This document shows positions 49,409 through 58,288 of a DNA stretch of 64,000 nt, piece by piece. Positions within the stretch are counted from its first letter, which is position 1. Each line of letters opens with the position of its first letter. This stretch comes from Neobacillus terrae (GTDB lineage Bacteria > Bacillota > Bacilli > Bacillales > Cytobacillaceae). The notes under the pieces were generated by a model. That model made no database searches. It was given only the letters and a program-made list of their open reading frames with translations, and was not told the DNA's origin. The position numbers were made by a program, and so were the translations under genes. The stretch is taken from positions 49,173 through 113,172 of the forward strand of contig NZ_JAAOEO010000014.1 in assembly GCF_011393025.1 (NCBI RefSeq), written 5' to 3'.

Positions 49409-50722
49409 ATGAATACTTTCAGCGGGAAACAGGTTTTGTTTCTAATTGTTATCACTCTTATGGGCGTTCTTAGTTCTGTATTTTTCCGTTTTCCTCTTGT
49501 GATAGGTTTTTTTCCTGGATTTATTTGCTTGCTTTTATTAGCAAGGAGCAAAAAATTGGAGGCTGACCGCATATGGCGGATGAGTTTAAGCGGTGTGGCT
49601 AAATCAAAGGTCGTTATTCTTATTCTTTTTTCTGTAAGTTTCCTCCTTCCTTCCTGGTACCTTTCGGGAACCATTCCGGGAATGGTGGACATAACAATCA
49701 GCCTGATTGATCCCCGCCATTTTTTTATTTTATCTTTTTTAGCAGCTTCCTTCTTTTCGATGATACTCGGCACTTCTGTTGGAACATTAAGTACCATTGG
49801 CATCCCCTTAATGAGTGCAGCTATGGTCCTTCATCTCCCTGTTTCAGTAGCTGCAGGGGCGATTATTTCAGGAGCTTTTGTGGGAGACAGAACCTCCCCT
49901 TTTTCCAGTTCCCATCAATTACTGGCTAATACTATAGAAATTACAGTTAAGGAACAGCAAAAAGCACTTAGTCTAACGACTATCCTAGCTTTAGCAGCCT
50001 GCTTTATTTTTTATAGTTTTCTTGATTTTCACGGCAGCAGGGAAATACCATTTCAAAGTAAGCCAAATAATCCTTTCTCATTATGGGTCTTTATCCCGCC
50101 GGTATTGCTCGTTTCCCTGATATTATTCAGGATTAAGATCTTCTACAATTTTTGGGTCAGTATTTTATCTGCAAGTCTAATAGCCTTTATTAAGGGGGTA
50201 AGCCTGCTTGGAATGATTCACGCCTACTGGTATGGGATAACAGGCCTCGGTGGCGGCCTTAGCCACATGTATGAGCTTTTATTGTTCCTTATTTTAGCCG
50301 GTGCCTACAATGGATTGCTTGAGGGAATGAATGTTATTCAGCCTTTTATGGATAAATGGCTCCAGTCCTCCAAGACAGTTTTTGGAGATTCAGTCAGAAC
50401 TCTTCTTGCGACTCTTCTAATCTCTTTTATAGCAGCTAACCAAACTCTGCCCATAATTCTTACAGGACGCGCTTTTTTGCCACATTGGAAAAATAAAGGC
50501 CGGCAGTGCGGCCTTGCAAGTGTAATGGCCGACACAACCATGCTCTTTCCTGCCATGATTCCCTGGAGTGTCCTTGCAATTATGTGCAGCACGATCCTAA
50601 GGGTTTCCGTTTTTGAATATCTGTCCTCTGCCATTTTCCTTTGGATTCTTCCATTGTTAACAATGGCTATTTCACTTTTTCAAAAAGGCAAAAAGTTTCA
50701 GTTCACCAAAAGTGCAGCATAA
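49409..50722 (+). CDS. nhaC: NhaC-family Na+/H+ antiporter
   Basis: About 437 residues from ATG 49409 behind AAGGGATGGG. Ten to twelve membrane helices; the NhaC signatures GTSVGTLSTIGIPLMSAA and AGAIISGAFVGDRTSPFSSSH (the GDRTSP motif) are present, and a second-half LGGGLSHMYELLLFLILAGAYNG and ADTTMLFPAMIPWSVLA. It exchanges external H+ for internal Na+ or possibly malate-linked ions. An alternative GTG start 11 codons upstream has no binding site. Confidence 0.88.
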   Translation: MNTFSGKQVLFLIVITLMGVLSSVFFRFPLVIGFFPGFICLLLLARSKKLEADRIWRMSLSGVAKSKVVILILFSVSFLLPSWYLSGTIPGMVDITISLIDPRHFFILSFLAASFFSMILGTSVGTLSTIGIPLMSAAMVLHLPVSVAAGAIISGAFVGDRTSPFSSSHQLLANTIEITVKEQQKALSLTTILALAACFIFYSFLDFHGSREIPFQSKPNNPFSLWVFIPPVLLVSLILFRIKIFYNFWVSILSASLIAFIKGVSLLGMIHAYWYGITGLGGGLSHMYELLLFLILAGAYNGLLEGMNVIQPFMDKWLQSSKTVFGDSVRTLLATLLISFIAANQTLPIILTGRAFLPHWKNKGRQCGLASVMADTTMLFPAMIPWSVLAIMCSTILRVSVFEYLSSAIFLWILPLLTMAISLFQKGKKFQFTKSAA

Positions 50723-50808
50723 ATAATCGCCCTGATATTACCATAACTAATTGGCCGCATTCTTTGTTACAATTTTTAGGATGGATTATTATCAGGGGGA
50801 ATTTATAG

Positions 50809-51963
50809 ATGAAAAAGTACAAGATCCTCCTAGCATTGGTAATTATCATTACCTTTTTAGGAGGATTTTTTAGCGGAGTTTTATACTCTTCCAACTATGA
50901 TAAAAATGGTAAAGAAAAGACATATAATACTCAGTCTCTATCACACTCAGAAAAGCATCCACCGATTAAAAATGTCCCAAACGCGGTTGAGAAAAAGCCG
51001 AAAGTGTTAATCGGGTATGTGCAGGATTTCCGGAACCCGGATACAGTTGATTATACTAACCTGACTCACGTCATATTTTCTTTTGCCCACCCGACTAAGG
51101 ATGGCCATGTTTTGCTTACTAGTCCGACCGCCAAGAAAAATTTGAAAAAAATGGTGGATGATGCACATAGTCATAATAAAAAGGCAATGATCGCCATTGG
51201 GGGCTGGTTTCATTTGTATGGCGGAGTTTCCTATCAATATTTCAAACCGGCAATCGTCAATCCAGTTACAAGAGAAAGGCTGGTAAATGAACTCATTTCT
51301 CTTGCTGACCAGGAGAAGCTGGATGGAATCGATATTGACTTTGAGCACCCCCGCTCACAGCAGGATGCTCAAAGTCTGGCAGCATTCGCAAAGTCACTGG
51401 GAGAGAGGCTTCACAGCAGCCATAAAGAACTTTCACTTGCTGTTCATGCCAAAATCAACAGTGAAACCTTGGCAGAGGCACACGGAATCATTTACGATAC
51501 AAGTATGTTCCAATATGCTGATCATGTTAATATTATGGCCTACGATGGTCAATGGGATGGCGGTTACAATGCAGCTAATCTGTCACCTTACCCTTTTACC
51601 GAAAAAATTGTAAACTACTGGTCTGGTTTATTTGAAGCCAACAAGATTCCAAAGGAAAAACTTGTGCTTGGTGTCCCATTATATGGCCAGCCAGACGATC
51701 CGGCCATAAAACAGGTCTCTTATTCGACGATTATTAAGTCAAACCCTGAAAATGCAAAAAGAGATACCATTCAAATGAACGGCACCACCTATCACTATAA
51801 TGGCGAAACAACCATTCAGAGAAAAACGAACCTCGCGCTTACCCATGGTTTTGGAGGAATGATGCTTTGGGAGGAAGGCCATGACTTGCAAGGCCCACTT
51901 AGCGCTTCCGCTTCTATTAACAAGACCATGCAAGAAGATAAATTGGTTACTTCAGCTAAATGA
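50809..51963 (+). CDS. Membrane-anchored glycoside hydrolase family 18 protein
   Basis: 384 residues. An N-terminal uncleaved signal anchor (LLALVIIITFLGGFFSGVLY, 7-26) is followed by a polar linker and a GH18 TIM barrel: VLIGYVQDF, the second strand HVIFSFA, AIGGW, then the catalytic DGIDIDFE with acid Glu179, and HVNIMAYDGQWDGG, LVLGVPLYGQ and GGMMLWEEGHD. It probably acts on chitin-like or peptidoglycan-related glycans at the cell surface. It stands 86 bases after the antiporter on the same strand, with GGGGG ahead of ATG. Confidence 0.92.
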   Translation: MKKYKILLALVIIITFLGGFFSGVLYSSNYDKNGKEKTYNTQSLSHSEKHPPIKNVPNAVEKKPKVLIGYVQDFRNPDTVDYTNLTHVIFSFAHPTKDGHVLLTSPTAKKNLKKMVDDAHSHNKKAMIAIGGWFHLYGGVSYQYFKPAIVNPVTRERLVNELISLADQEKLDGIDIDFEHPRSQQDAQSLAAFAKSLGERLHSSHKELSLAVHAKINSETLAEAHGIIYDTSMFQYADHVNIMAYDGQWDGGYNAANLSPYPFTEKIVNYWSGLFEANKIPKEKLVLGVPLYGQPDDPAIKQVSYSTIIKSNPENAKRDTIQMNGTTYHYNGETTIQRKTNLALTHGFGGMMLWEEGHDLQGPLSASASINKTMQEDKLVTSAK

Positions 51964-52000
51964 GGAAAAGCAGTCTCATCCGAGGCTGCTTCTTTTTTTA
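51964..52000 (+). terminator. Terminator of the GH18 gene
   Basis: AAGCAGTC and GGCTGCTT stem with loop TCATCCGA, followed by CTTTTTTTA on the plus strand. Confidence 0.85.
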
Positions 52001-52057
52001 TCGGTTAGGAAATTATAGATTTTCACCTTGTGGAAAACTCCGAACTAGGTTATTGTA

Positions 52058-52372
52058 ATCCAGCTCTGCGCACAGCCAGTTTTCCTCGGGAATATGCTTC
52101 TTTGAATATCTTGTAAGGATCATGACCGATAGGTGATGATTCGAACAGCTCGGGGTCATAAGCCAAATCACTTCAGAAATCAGGACAAGGAAAACTGCGG
52201 AAGTATCCGCATCGCACGAAGGAAAAGCTTTAGCTTTTCCGAGGATGACTACGTGATTCGTCTTATGCCTGTTGGAGGCCCACAGGACGTGGGTCAGAAA
52301 GGCGTTGCCACAGGACGTGGCGTATTTAGCCTTTCATCATCTGAACAGGGCGCTTGCGCCTTTTGTTCCTAT
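52058..52372 (+). repeat. Long dispersed repeat, copy facing right (inverted partner at 54545-54915)
   Basis: About 315 bp nearly identical to the inverse of 54545-54915. In order: CCAGCTCTGCGC, GGAATATGCTTCTTTG, GATGATTCGAACAGCTCGGGG, CACTTCAGAAATCAGGAC, hairpin module (52181-52246), TGACTACGTGATT, GGCCCACAGGACGTGGGTCAG, AAAGGCGTTGCC, ACAGGACGTGGCG (empty site), CATCATCTGAACAGGG and GGCGCTTGCGCC. It flanks the FAD-oxidoreductase/B12-binding pair together with its partner. The FAD oxidoreductase stop lies in its last bases. Confidence 0.9.
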
Positions 52373-53694
52373 TTGCTTTTGAAAATTTCCTTAATGGTCG
52401 ATGGTTTAAATAGAGTGGTGATGGGGCTAGTTAAGTTCATTACCTTAACAAAGTCCTTATAGATGCTTAAATTGGTCGCAGAAATCTTAAATAGTTTTTT
52501 TACATACCATTGTTGAATGGCTAATCCAAAAGGTTTTTTACCTTTTACTTCACTGTATCGGAAGTCCTCGCATATGACCATGGACCAGACAGGTTTTACG
52601 ATTTTTGCAAGCTTCTTTTGTAATCCGCTGGTACTCCTGTTCCCCTTAGAAAAATTCTTACCTATTTCGTTTGCCTGAAGAGCGGCTATGCTCATTCCCT
52701 GCCCAAAAAAGGGATCAATCCGGCAAAAGGAGTCACCAGCAATAATTAACCCCTCAGGCATATGAATACGGTCAAATCTCCGCCATACAATATGGGGAAT
52801 ATTAAACACCCGTGTTTCCGATAAACTTTTCCCCGCTGAGAGTTCCTGATAAATATCAGGGAGAGGAAGCTTTTTGGAATACTTTATAAAGCCCTCTTCG
52901 CTTTGTACTTCTTCTGGCTTAATACTATTTATGTATCCTATTAGAGTAGCTATATACTTTCCGCCCTCGACTTTAGATAAGGCCCCGCCAATTTTTTCAA
53001 AGGGAGGATTGGGATAAGTTAATTTAATCTTAAAATCCCTCTCCTTATCTGGTAATTGGAACTGCCTCGTCGCATAACAGAGGCCTATTTCAACCTTTTC
53101 TTCATAAACCTTTTGCCCCTGCTTCTCCATCCAGCTTTTTGAAAATGAAGCAGCCCCGCTTGCATCTATAATTAAATCTGCGGACAATGTTTTCCTTTCT
53201 CCGTCCTGCAGGATTTTAACGCCAATAACCTTACGTTTATCATCGCTGCCAATATAGGCTAATACTTTTGTTTCATAAGAATAGGCGATATTTTTAATAA
53301 TGTTTATACGGCTTTCAATGTATTCTTCAAGAAAGGGCCTAGACTGAAGGAATGTAGAAAACTCACTTTTTGACCTGATTTTCCAGGCCCCATGATGAAA
53401 CCAATAAAAATCATTTAAAGAATCAATTTTAATAGAACCTTTTTTCTCCATATCATCTTTAAATCCCGGAAAAATCATCTCCAGCATCTGGTCCCCGGCA
53501 TGAAGCAAAGCATGAATATGATGTCCCTGGCTCACACCCGGACGGACAGAGTTCTCCTTAGCCTTTGCATCCTTTTCCAATACTTCAACTCTATCAAAAT
53601 ATGGAGAGATTGAGGCAGCAATGAGTTTTCCTGAGATTCCCCCTCCTATAATAATAGCCCTTGCGCTATCTTTTATCATTTGGTCTTCCAACAA
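52369..53694 (-). CDS. FAD-dependent oxidoreductase of the geranylgeranyl-reductase/hydroxylase type
   Basis: 441 residues. An N-terminal dinucleotide motif IIIGGGISGKLIA (13-25), a first-strand Glu (VEVLEKD), a middle DLIIDASGAASFSKSW (about 178-193), and the C-terminal FAD motif IIAGDSFCRIDPFFGQGMSIAA (about 345) define the aromatic-hydroxylase/GG-reductase fold. A GHHIHALLHAGDQMLEMIFPG stretch is typical of proteins related to tryptophan halogenase-like and lycopene-type FAD enzymes. Substrate unknown. It is flanked by the inverted repeats and stands beside the B12-binding gene on the same strand. Confidence 0.85.
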   Translation of the reverse strand: MLEDQMIKDSARAIIIGGGISGKLIAASISPYFDRVEVLEKDAKAKENSVRPGVSQGHHIHALLHAGDQMLEMIFPGFKDDMEKKGSIKIDSLNDFYWFHHGAWKIRSKSEFSTFLQSRPFLEEYIESRINIIKNIAYSYETKVLAYIGSDDKRKVIGVKILQDGERKTLSADLIIDASGAASFSKSWMEKQGQKVYEEKVEIGLCYATRQFQLPDKERDFKIKLTYPNPPFEKIGGALSKVEGGKYIATLIGYINSIKPEEVQSEEGFIKYSKKLPLPDIYQELSAGKSLSETRVFNIPHIVWRRFDRIHMPEGLIIAGDSFCRIDPFFGQGMSIAALQANEIGKNFSKGNRSTSGLQKKLAKIVKPVWSMVICEDFRYSEVKGKKPFGLAIQQWYVKKLFKISATNLSIYKDFVKVMNLTSPITTLFKPSTIKEIFKSK

Positions 53695-53719
53695 AAATTT
53701 CCCCTTTTAAAAATTACTA

Positions 53720-54484
53720 TTATCCGTGAATCATGACAAACAGTTTCTCCAAACCATCAAGCAGCCGTGGAGATGGGCGGCAATAAAGCTCCTCTTCCAG
53801 GATGAAAATATGATCCTTGCTAATATTCATCTGGTCAAATCCCTGTCTTTTTGTTACGACACTTGCTTGCACTTTTTCTTTTCGTACCCCTACCCAAGCA
53901 AGGCAGATATAATCAGGATTACGGCTTTTGACATCCTCCCAGCTGGTCATAACACTGGCTAGTTCAACATCTTCAAATATATTAACAGCACCGGCTGCAG
54001 CTGAGATTTCTGTCAGCCAGTTTATTTTACCCGGAGTAAAAATGGGTTTCGGCCACCACTCCCAATAAAGTCTTGGTCGATTTTTACATTCTTCAGCTCT
54101 TTTTTTTATATCTTCAAGACGTGAATGAAATTTGGCCGCTGCCTCTTTTCCCCTATCTGGTTCCTTTAATGCTGCAGCAGTCAAGGTTAAATCGAGTTCA
54201 ATATCGGAAAGTGATTGAGGGTTTAAGACAATATGAGGAATTCCCCTTTCCTGTAATGCCATCACATTTTTTTCCATTCCAGGTACACTCAGCGAGGCAA
54301 GGACCAAGTCGGGTTTTAATGATTCAACTTTATCCATATCAATCGACAGATCTGGACCGACCCGGGGTAAATCTGTAATGGAAATAGGCCAATCTGAATA
54401 ATCGTCCACTCCAACAAGCAGGCCTGCAAGCCCTAAATATTCCATCAATTCGGTATTGCTTGGGCATATCGACACAACTCTCAC
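53720..54484 (-). CDS. Cobalamin-binding protein of BtuF/periplasmic-binding type II fold, without signal peptide
   Basis: About 254 residues from GTG 54484, behind AAAAGGGGTGAG. RVVSICPSNTELMEYLGLAGLLVGVDDYSDWP, then DLSIDMDKVESLKPDLVLASL, ERGIPHIVLNP and AGAVNIFEDV are as in BtuF-like substrate-binding proteins. There is no signal peptide or lipobox, so it is cytosolic or an ATP-independent sensor. A much longer frame reaches into the dispersed repeat; that extension is repeat-derived (GGPQDVGQKGVATG) and not part of the gene. Neighbouring B12 transport genes are absent. Confidence 0.85.
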   Translation of the reverse strand: MRVVSICPSNTELMEYLGLAGLLVGVDDYSDWPISITDLPRVGPDLSIDMDKVESLKPDLVLASLSVPGMEKNVMALQERGIPHIVLNPQSLSDIELDLTLTAAALKEPDRGKEAAAKFHSRLEDIKKRAEECKNRPRLYWEWWPKPIFTPGKINWLTEISAAAGAVNIFEDVELASVMTSWEDVKSRNPDYICLAWVGVRKEKVQASVVTKRQGFDQMNISKDHIFILEEELYCRPSPRLLDGLEKLFVMIHG

Positions 54485-54544
54485 CCGCTCACCCCTTTTT
54501 CTAATTTTATGTAATAAGTTTAAACCAACAAAGATTTTATGAAA

Positions 54545-54915
54545 AGAACAAAAGGCGCAAGCGCCCCGGTTAGATGATGAGAGGCTAAATACGCCACGTC
54601 CTCGAAAAGCTGCGCTTTTCTTCGTGCGATGATTATGCTGCCGAAGCTTTCCTTGTCCTGTGGCAACGCCTTTCTGACCTACGTCCTGTGGGCCTCCCAC
54701 AGGCATAAGAGTAATCACGTAGTCATCCTCGGAAAAGCTAAAGCTTTTCCTTCGTGAGATGCGGATGCTTCCGCAGTGTTCCTTGTCTTGATTTCTGAAG
54801 TGATTTGGCTTATGACCCCGAGCAGTTCGAATCATCACCTATCGGTCTTGATCCTCACAAGATATTCAAAGAAGCATATTCACGAGGAAAACTGGCTCTG
54901 CGCAGAGCTGGACGA
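54545..54915 (-). repeat. Long dispersed repeat, copy facing left, with an extra inserted module
   Basis: Inverse of 52058-52372. It starts (reading plus) with AACAAAAGGCGCAAGCGCC, GCTAAATACGCCACG, and then carries a module of 57 bases (54603-54659) inserted at GTCCT with a direct copy of that pentamer on both sides. The corresponding site in the partner is the uninterrupted ACAGGACGTGG. The second module is at 54725-54790. The rest matches the partner with about 5 percent substitutions. Confidence 0.9.
54603..54659 (-). mobile_element. 57-bp hairpin module inserted in the long repeat
   Basis: Compared with the partner copy (52312-52316), 57 extra bases split AGGAC. AGGAC stands at both borders, one of the copies counting as target duplication. 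The insert, read on the minus strand, runs from AAGGAAAGCTTCGGCAGC through CATCGCACGAAGAAAAGC to AGCTTTTCGAGGAC. No coding capacity. A transposase in trans or recombination between modules would explain it. Confidence 0.6.
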
Positions 54916-54949
54916 CAAAAAAGAGAAGCATCAGCTTCTCAGAATTGTT

Positions 54950-55222
54950 TTACTGCTCTTCCTCATCAAGAAGTTCCTCAAAGGCAACAGAGACCCTTTC
55001 GAATTCTTCGTCACTTTCTATAGCTGCAAGATCGCCATCCTGATCAACTTTTAGGAAGAAAATATCGATATCGTCTTCCGTCTCTTCCTGAATGTCCTCT
55101 GCAAATGCTACTGCAGCATAATCCGTATTTTCCAGTGTTACTGTTGCAAGTATTTCTATGTCCTGTTCTTCACCATTAGCATCTGTGATAGTAAAGACTT
55201 CCCCAACCTCAATCTTATCCAT
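54950..55222 (-). CDS. DUF1292 family protein (YrzB-like, 90 aa)
   Basis: A small strongly acidic protein: MDKIEVGEVFTITDANGEEQ, then EILATVTLENTDYAAVAF and a tail DIDIFFLKVDQDGD and EEFERVSVAFEELLDEEEQ. This pattern (FTITDENG..F..L..F..... DYV...) is that of DUF1292. The start is ATG 55222 with AAGGGG upstream. Function unknown; usual neighbours (yrrK, yrzL) are absent, so this is a second copy. Confidence 0.8.
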   Translation of the reverse strand: MDKIEVGEVFTITDANGEEQDIEILATVTLENTDYAAVAFAEDIQEETEDDIDIFFLKVDQDGDLAAIESDEEFERVSVAFEELLDEEEQ

Positions 55223-55290
55223 TTTTTTAACCCCTTTCTTAACCTTCATTCCTTTATTTTTCCACTTCTAGCCGAAAAAATTCAATCAAA

Positions 55291-55578
55291 CTAGACCAAA
55301 ACATCCTTATAATCTTCATTTTTTTCAATAATATGTTTGGCAAAAGAACATTCCGGGATAATCGCTTTGTTTTCATCTCGTGCATATTCAACGATCTTTT
55401 TAACAAGAGCTTGTCCAGCCCCTTGACCCTTTAGTTCATCTGAAACCATGGTGTGGGTTATTGTGAGTGTTTCTTTTCCATTCTGGTTTGAGCCCTCTGT
55501 AACATATTGTATTGCTCCAAGCTTTTCCCCATTTTTTTCAATATAAAATTCCTGATCGCCTTTTTTAATATCAAACAC
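55291..55578 (-). CDS. Small GNAT-like N-acetyltransferase (YjdJ type, 95 aa)
   Basis: A GTG start at 55578 follows AAGGAGGAG. The product has the short acetyltransferase fold: EKLGAIQYVTEG, LTITHTMVSDELKGQGAGQALVKKIVEYA (acetyl-CoA loop, QGxGQA) and AIIPECSFAKHIIEKN with a Cys. This subfamily is under 100 residues and its substrate is unknown. It lies 69 bases upstream of the DUF1292 gene on the same strand. Confidence 0.88.
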   Translation of the reverse strand: MFDIKKGDQEFYIEKNGEKLGAIQYVTEGSNQNGKETLTITHTMVSDELKGQGAGQALVKKIVEYARDENKAIIPECSFAKHIIEKNEDYKDVLV

Positions 55579-55694
55579 TGCATTTCTCCTCCTTAATTGC
55601 CAATTAACATAAATGTATTATGGAAAACGTATGGCTTTCTTTTGTTCTATCTTACCTTTTCCCAATCCAAAGACTCGTAAACAGATCCCCCGCC

Positions 55695-57950
55695 TTAAAA
55701 ACCGCGGACCCTTTCTTTCATTTGATCTAGTAAGTGGGAACAAATTTTTTCTGACTCAAGCCTTGCTGTAACAAACGGTGGCCTGGCGTCTTTTAAACCT
55801 TCCAACGGCATGCCAAGCCACAATATCTGGCCGTCTATCATTACAAATGGAAAAGAGAACGGCTCCTCTTCCTTAAAGTCCGGCTCTAGTCTCTCCTCAG
55901 TAGAGTCACTGATAATAATTAATTTTGCCTTTTTCTTTCTATTTTCGAGAGCTTCAACCCACTTTTGAGAAAGGGCAGCTCCATTTGGCAGGCAAAGGAT
56001 GATAGAGGAAGTTGCCTGGCTAATATCCTGAAAAATTCTGTCCAGCTTAAGCGCATGCATCCACTGCAGTCTTGGATGCTGATTCTTAATCCAAACCCCT
56101 ATTTCCCGGGTTGTGACTGTTTGGCCTGCTTTTACTTGATGGTCCAAAAGCTGCCTTAATGTTTTTCCTTGAAAGACTCGCTTACGAATAAAATTCTGGC
56201 TGCTTACATGAACGAACTTTCCTTTTGTTCTGGTAATCGCTACATTAATCAAGCGTTCACTTTCATTACCTGTTAGCAGCATTCCTGCTCGTTCCTGCGG
56301 ATCGCTGTCTGTTGTATCAAAAATCATGACATCCCGCTCGCTGCCCTGGAAGCGATGTACCGTAGCCGAAATGATATCAGCGTTAATCCGTTCCTTCTCA
56401 TAAAGATCATCTAGCAAAAGTTCCATCATGTTAGCTTGCGCCCGGTAAGGGGTCACATAACCAATGGAATTTGCCCCTTCCTTATAAGCTTCATGAATTA
56501 ATTGAAAGGACAAAAGCAAATGCCATAGATTCATCCTGGACTTGGAGGTTCTTTCATTTATGCAATAGGGACCTGAAAAGCTGGTATCGAGCAAAATAGA
56601 TGCCCTTCCAGGAAATGGTGCTTTCTCGGCTATTTCCAAGCGATTTTTTAAAACCTCAGCATGGTCTCCAACGAGGGAGTTGTAAACAAATCGATTAGTG
56701 AAAGCAGAAATTTCCGGATGCATTCTTCTCTGTTCTTTAAGAAGAAACAAATGGGGATGCAGCTGCCTAGTTTGCACGGAATCTACAACTCCAGCTCGAT
56801 GGAAGATATCCTCCTTCAGCCATTTAGAAACCAGCGAGTCTCTACTTTGAGCAATGGGAGGTAATTGCTTGAAATCTCCGCATATAACCACTCTTTTTCC
56901 AAGAGCTGCTGCAAACCCCACTTGCGGAACATAGGCCATACTAGCTTCATCCACGATTACGATATCAAATTCCCTTTCATAAATAGATAGATCAGAAGCA
57001 GCCTTAGCTAGAGTAGTTCCAATGATATAAGCTTCCTTGATCAAATGAATTTCCTTCTGGCGAATTCTTTCCATAACTCGTGCTATCTTTGTTTCCAGCT
57101 CGATTAATTTATTGGAATCCCTGTGACTGAACGAACGCCATAAATCCTGCTTTAAATTCTGCCTTTCATCAATTAGCTTTTCTTTCTTCTCCAAAAGCCC
57201 TGAATCTTGGTTTTTTAATAATTGGCTAGTGGTGATTCCTTCATGATCTTTGAGCAGTAATCCTGCATTTTGGCCATATCGAAGCACATCCCCCTCCTGA
57301 AATCGACCCTTCTTTTTGATAAACTGGGATATTTCAGCCAGTATGACGTCCACCGCTTGATTGCTATGTGAAAGAATAAGGACTTTTTTCTTTTGAAAAT
57401 AATAGTTTGCGGCTGTGCGGGCAAGTGTATATGTTTTGCCTGTCCCGGGAGGTCCCCAAACGTATGTAACTGGATTATATTTTGATCTTAAATATAATTC
57501 CTGAACATTGCTTTTTATTTTTTCAGCAGGATGACTGGATGGCATAGAAGGATCCATCAGCCTTTTTATCCGTAAACGTTTTTTCTTGTCTTTTTTAATA
57601 TCATCCAGTCTCTCGATTAGCTGGTCAAGGAGTTCCCACGGGTCATGCAGAAGGTATGCTTCCTTCAGCAAATCGCCAAAGGGCTTCTCAAGCTCTACCA
57701 TAACCCCCTTCCCTTCTGAGGAGAGGAGCCTTCCTTTTTCTTTGATATTTCCCCATTCAATTCGGATGACTGAACCAACAGGAACCTTTATCGGCAAAGG
57801 ACTATCAAAATAATAAATAAACGAGTTATTACCTGATAAAAGTCTGCCATTCCTGATGAGGTATTTGCTGCTTCCGTATTTTTTTAAATGCATTATTTCG
57901 TTAATTAATGCCTGCTGCCATTCTTTTATATAATGAATTGTTGTGTTCAT
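55695..57950 (-). CDS. Superfamily 1B DNA/RNA helicase with C-terminal PLD-like region
   Basis: About 751 residues from ATG 57950. N-terminal OB-like region (1-140); Walker A GPPGTGKT (166-173); motif II DEAS (334-337); the CGDFKQLPPIAQS loop (motif III), YVTPYRAQANMM (motif IV), TVHRFQGSERDVMIFD (motif V) and NVAITRTKGKFV (motif VI). These place it with the DNA2/NAM7 (Upf1-like) family. After about residue 620 a region IILCLPNGAALSQKWVEAL resembles a PLDc-type domain but lacks a clear HKD. Such proteins sometimes act in DNA repair or phage defence; no partner gene is seen nearby. Confidence 0.88.
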   Translation of the reverse strand: MNTTIHYIKEWQQALINEIMHLKKYGSSKYLIRNGRLLSGNNSFIYYFDSPLPIKVPVGSVIRIEWGNIKEKGRLLSSEGKGVMVELEKPFGDLLKEAYLLHDPWELLDQLIERLDDIKKDKKKRLRIKRLMDPSMPSSHPAEKIKSNVQELYLRSKYNPVTYVWGPPGTGKTYTLARTAANYYFQKKKVLILSHSNQAVDVILAEISQFIKKKGRFQEGDVLRYGQNAGLLLKDHEGITTSQLLKNQDSGLLEKKEKLIDERQNLKQDLWRSFSHRDSNKLIELETKIARVMERIRQKEIHLIKEAYIIGTTLAKAASDLSIYEREFDIVIVDEASMAYVPQVGFAAALGKRVVICGDFKQLPPIAQSRDSLVSKWLKEDIFHRAGVVDSVQTRQLHPHLFLLKEQRRMHPEISAFTNRFVYNSLVGDHAEVLKNRLEIAEKAPFPGRASILLDTSFSGPYCINERTSKSRMNLWHLLLSFQLIHEAYKEGANSIGYVTPYRAQANMMELLLDDLYEKERINADIISATVHRFQGSERDVMIFDTTDSDPQERAGMLLTGNESERLINVAITRTKGKFVHVSSQNFIRKRVFQGKTLRQLLDHQVKAGQTVTTREIGVWIKNQHPRLQWMHALKLDRIFQDISQATSSIILCLPNGAALSQKWVEALENRKKKAKLIIISDSTEERLEPDFKEEEPFSFPFVMIDGQILWLGMPLEGLKDARPPFVTARLESEKICSHLLDQMKERVRGF

Positions 57951-57974
57951 GCTCCATCTTCTTTCTTTAGAAAA

Positions 57975-58195
57975 ACTAGGCACCCGCCAAGTCCTTTCTT
58001 GCGTATATCCTTGTTTTGCTTATCACGCTCTAAAAAGCATATCCTCGAAAAAGATATACTTTTTCTTCGTGCGAGGCAAAGCTGTCGAGGCCTTCCTTGC
58101 CCTGCCCGGCGTGAGTTAAGAATTTATGTAAATAAATTCTTATTAGCCAAAGAAAGTTCAACCAGAAAAGGCTGAACTTTATACTCTTCCCACTA
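57975..58195. repeat. Dispersed repeat copy upstream of the helicase gene
   Basis: Contains one reverse module (58041-58104, ATCCTCGAAAAAG to TTGCCCTGCC) flanked by GCGTATATCC and by AGAATTTATGTAAATAAATTCTTATTAGCC, a palindromic tail. The remaining gap to 58280 is AT-rich with no gene. Confidence 0.75.
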
Positions 58196-58288
58196 TATCA
58201 TTTTAACCTCTTTTTTATAAAAATTTCCCCTTTCCTCGATTTGTAGTTTTTGATTAACTCTATAATCTTTTACTGTTAATAAAAAAGT

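Noticed and set aside
52133..52462. Plus-strand frame of 109 aa
   Set aside because: It is almost entirely the translated repeat plus the antisense of the FAD oxidoreductase end; the same translation occurs in the inverted copy.
53720..54838. Long frame that extends the B12-binding gene by 118 codons
   Set aside because: The extension translates the dispersed repeat and has no binding site of its own; GTG 54484 with AAAAGGGGTGAG is a better start.
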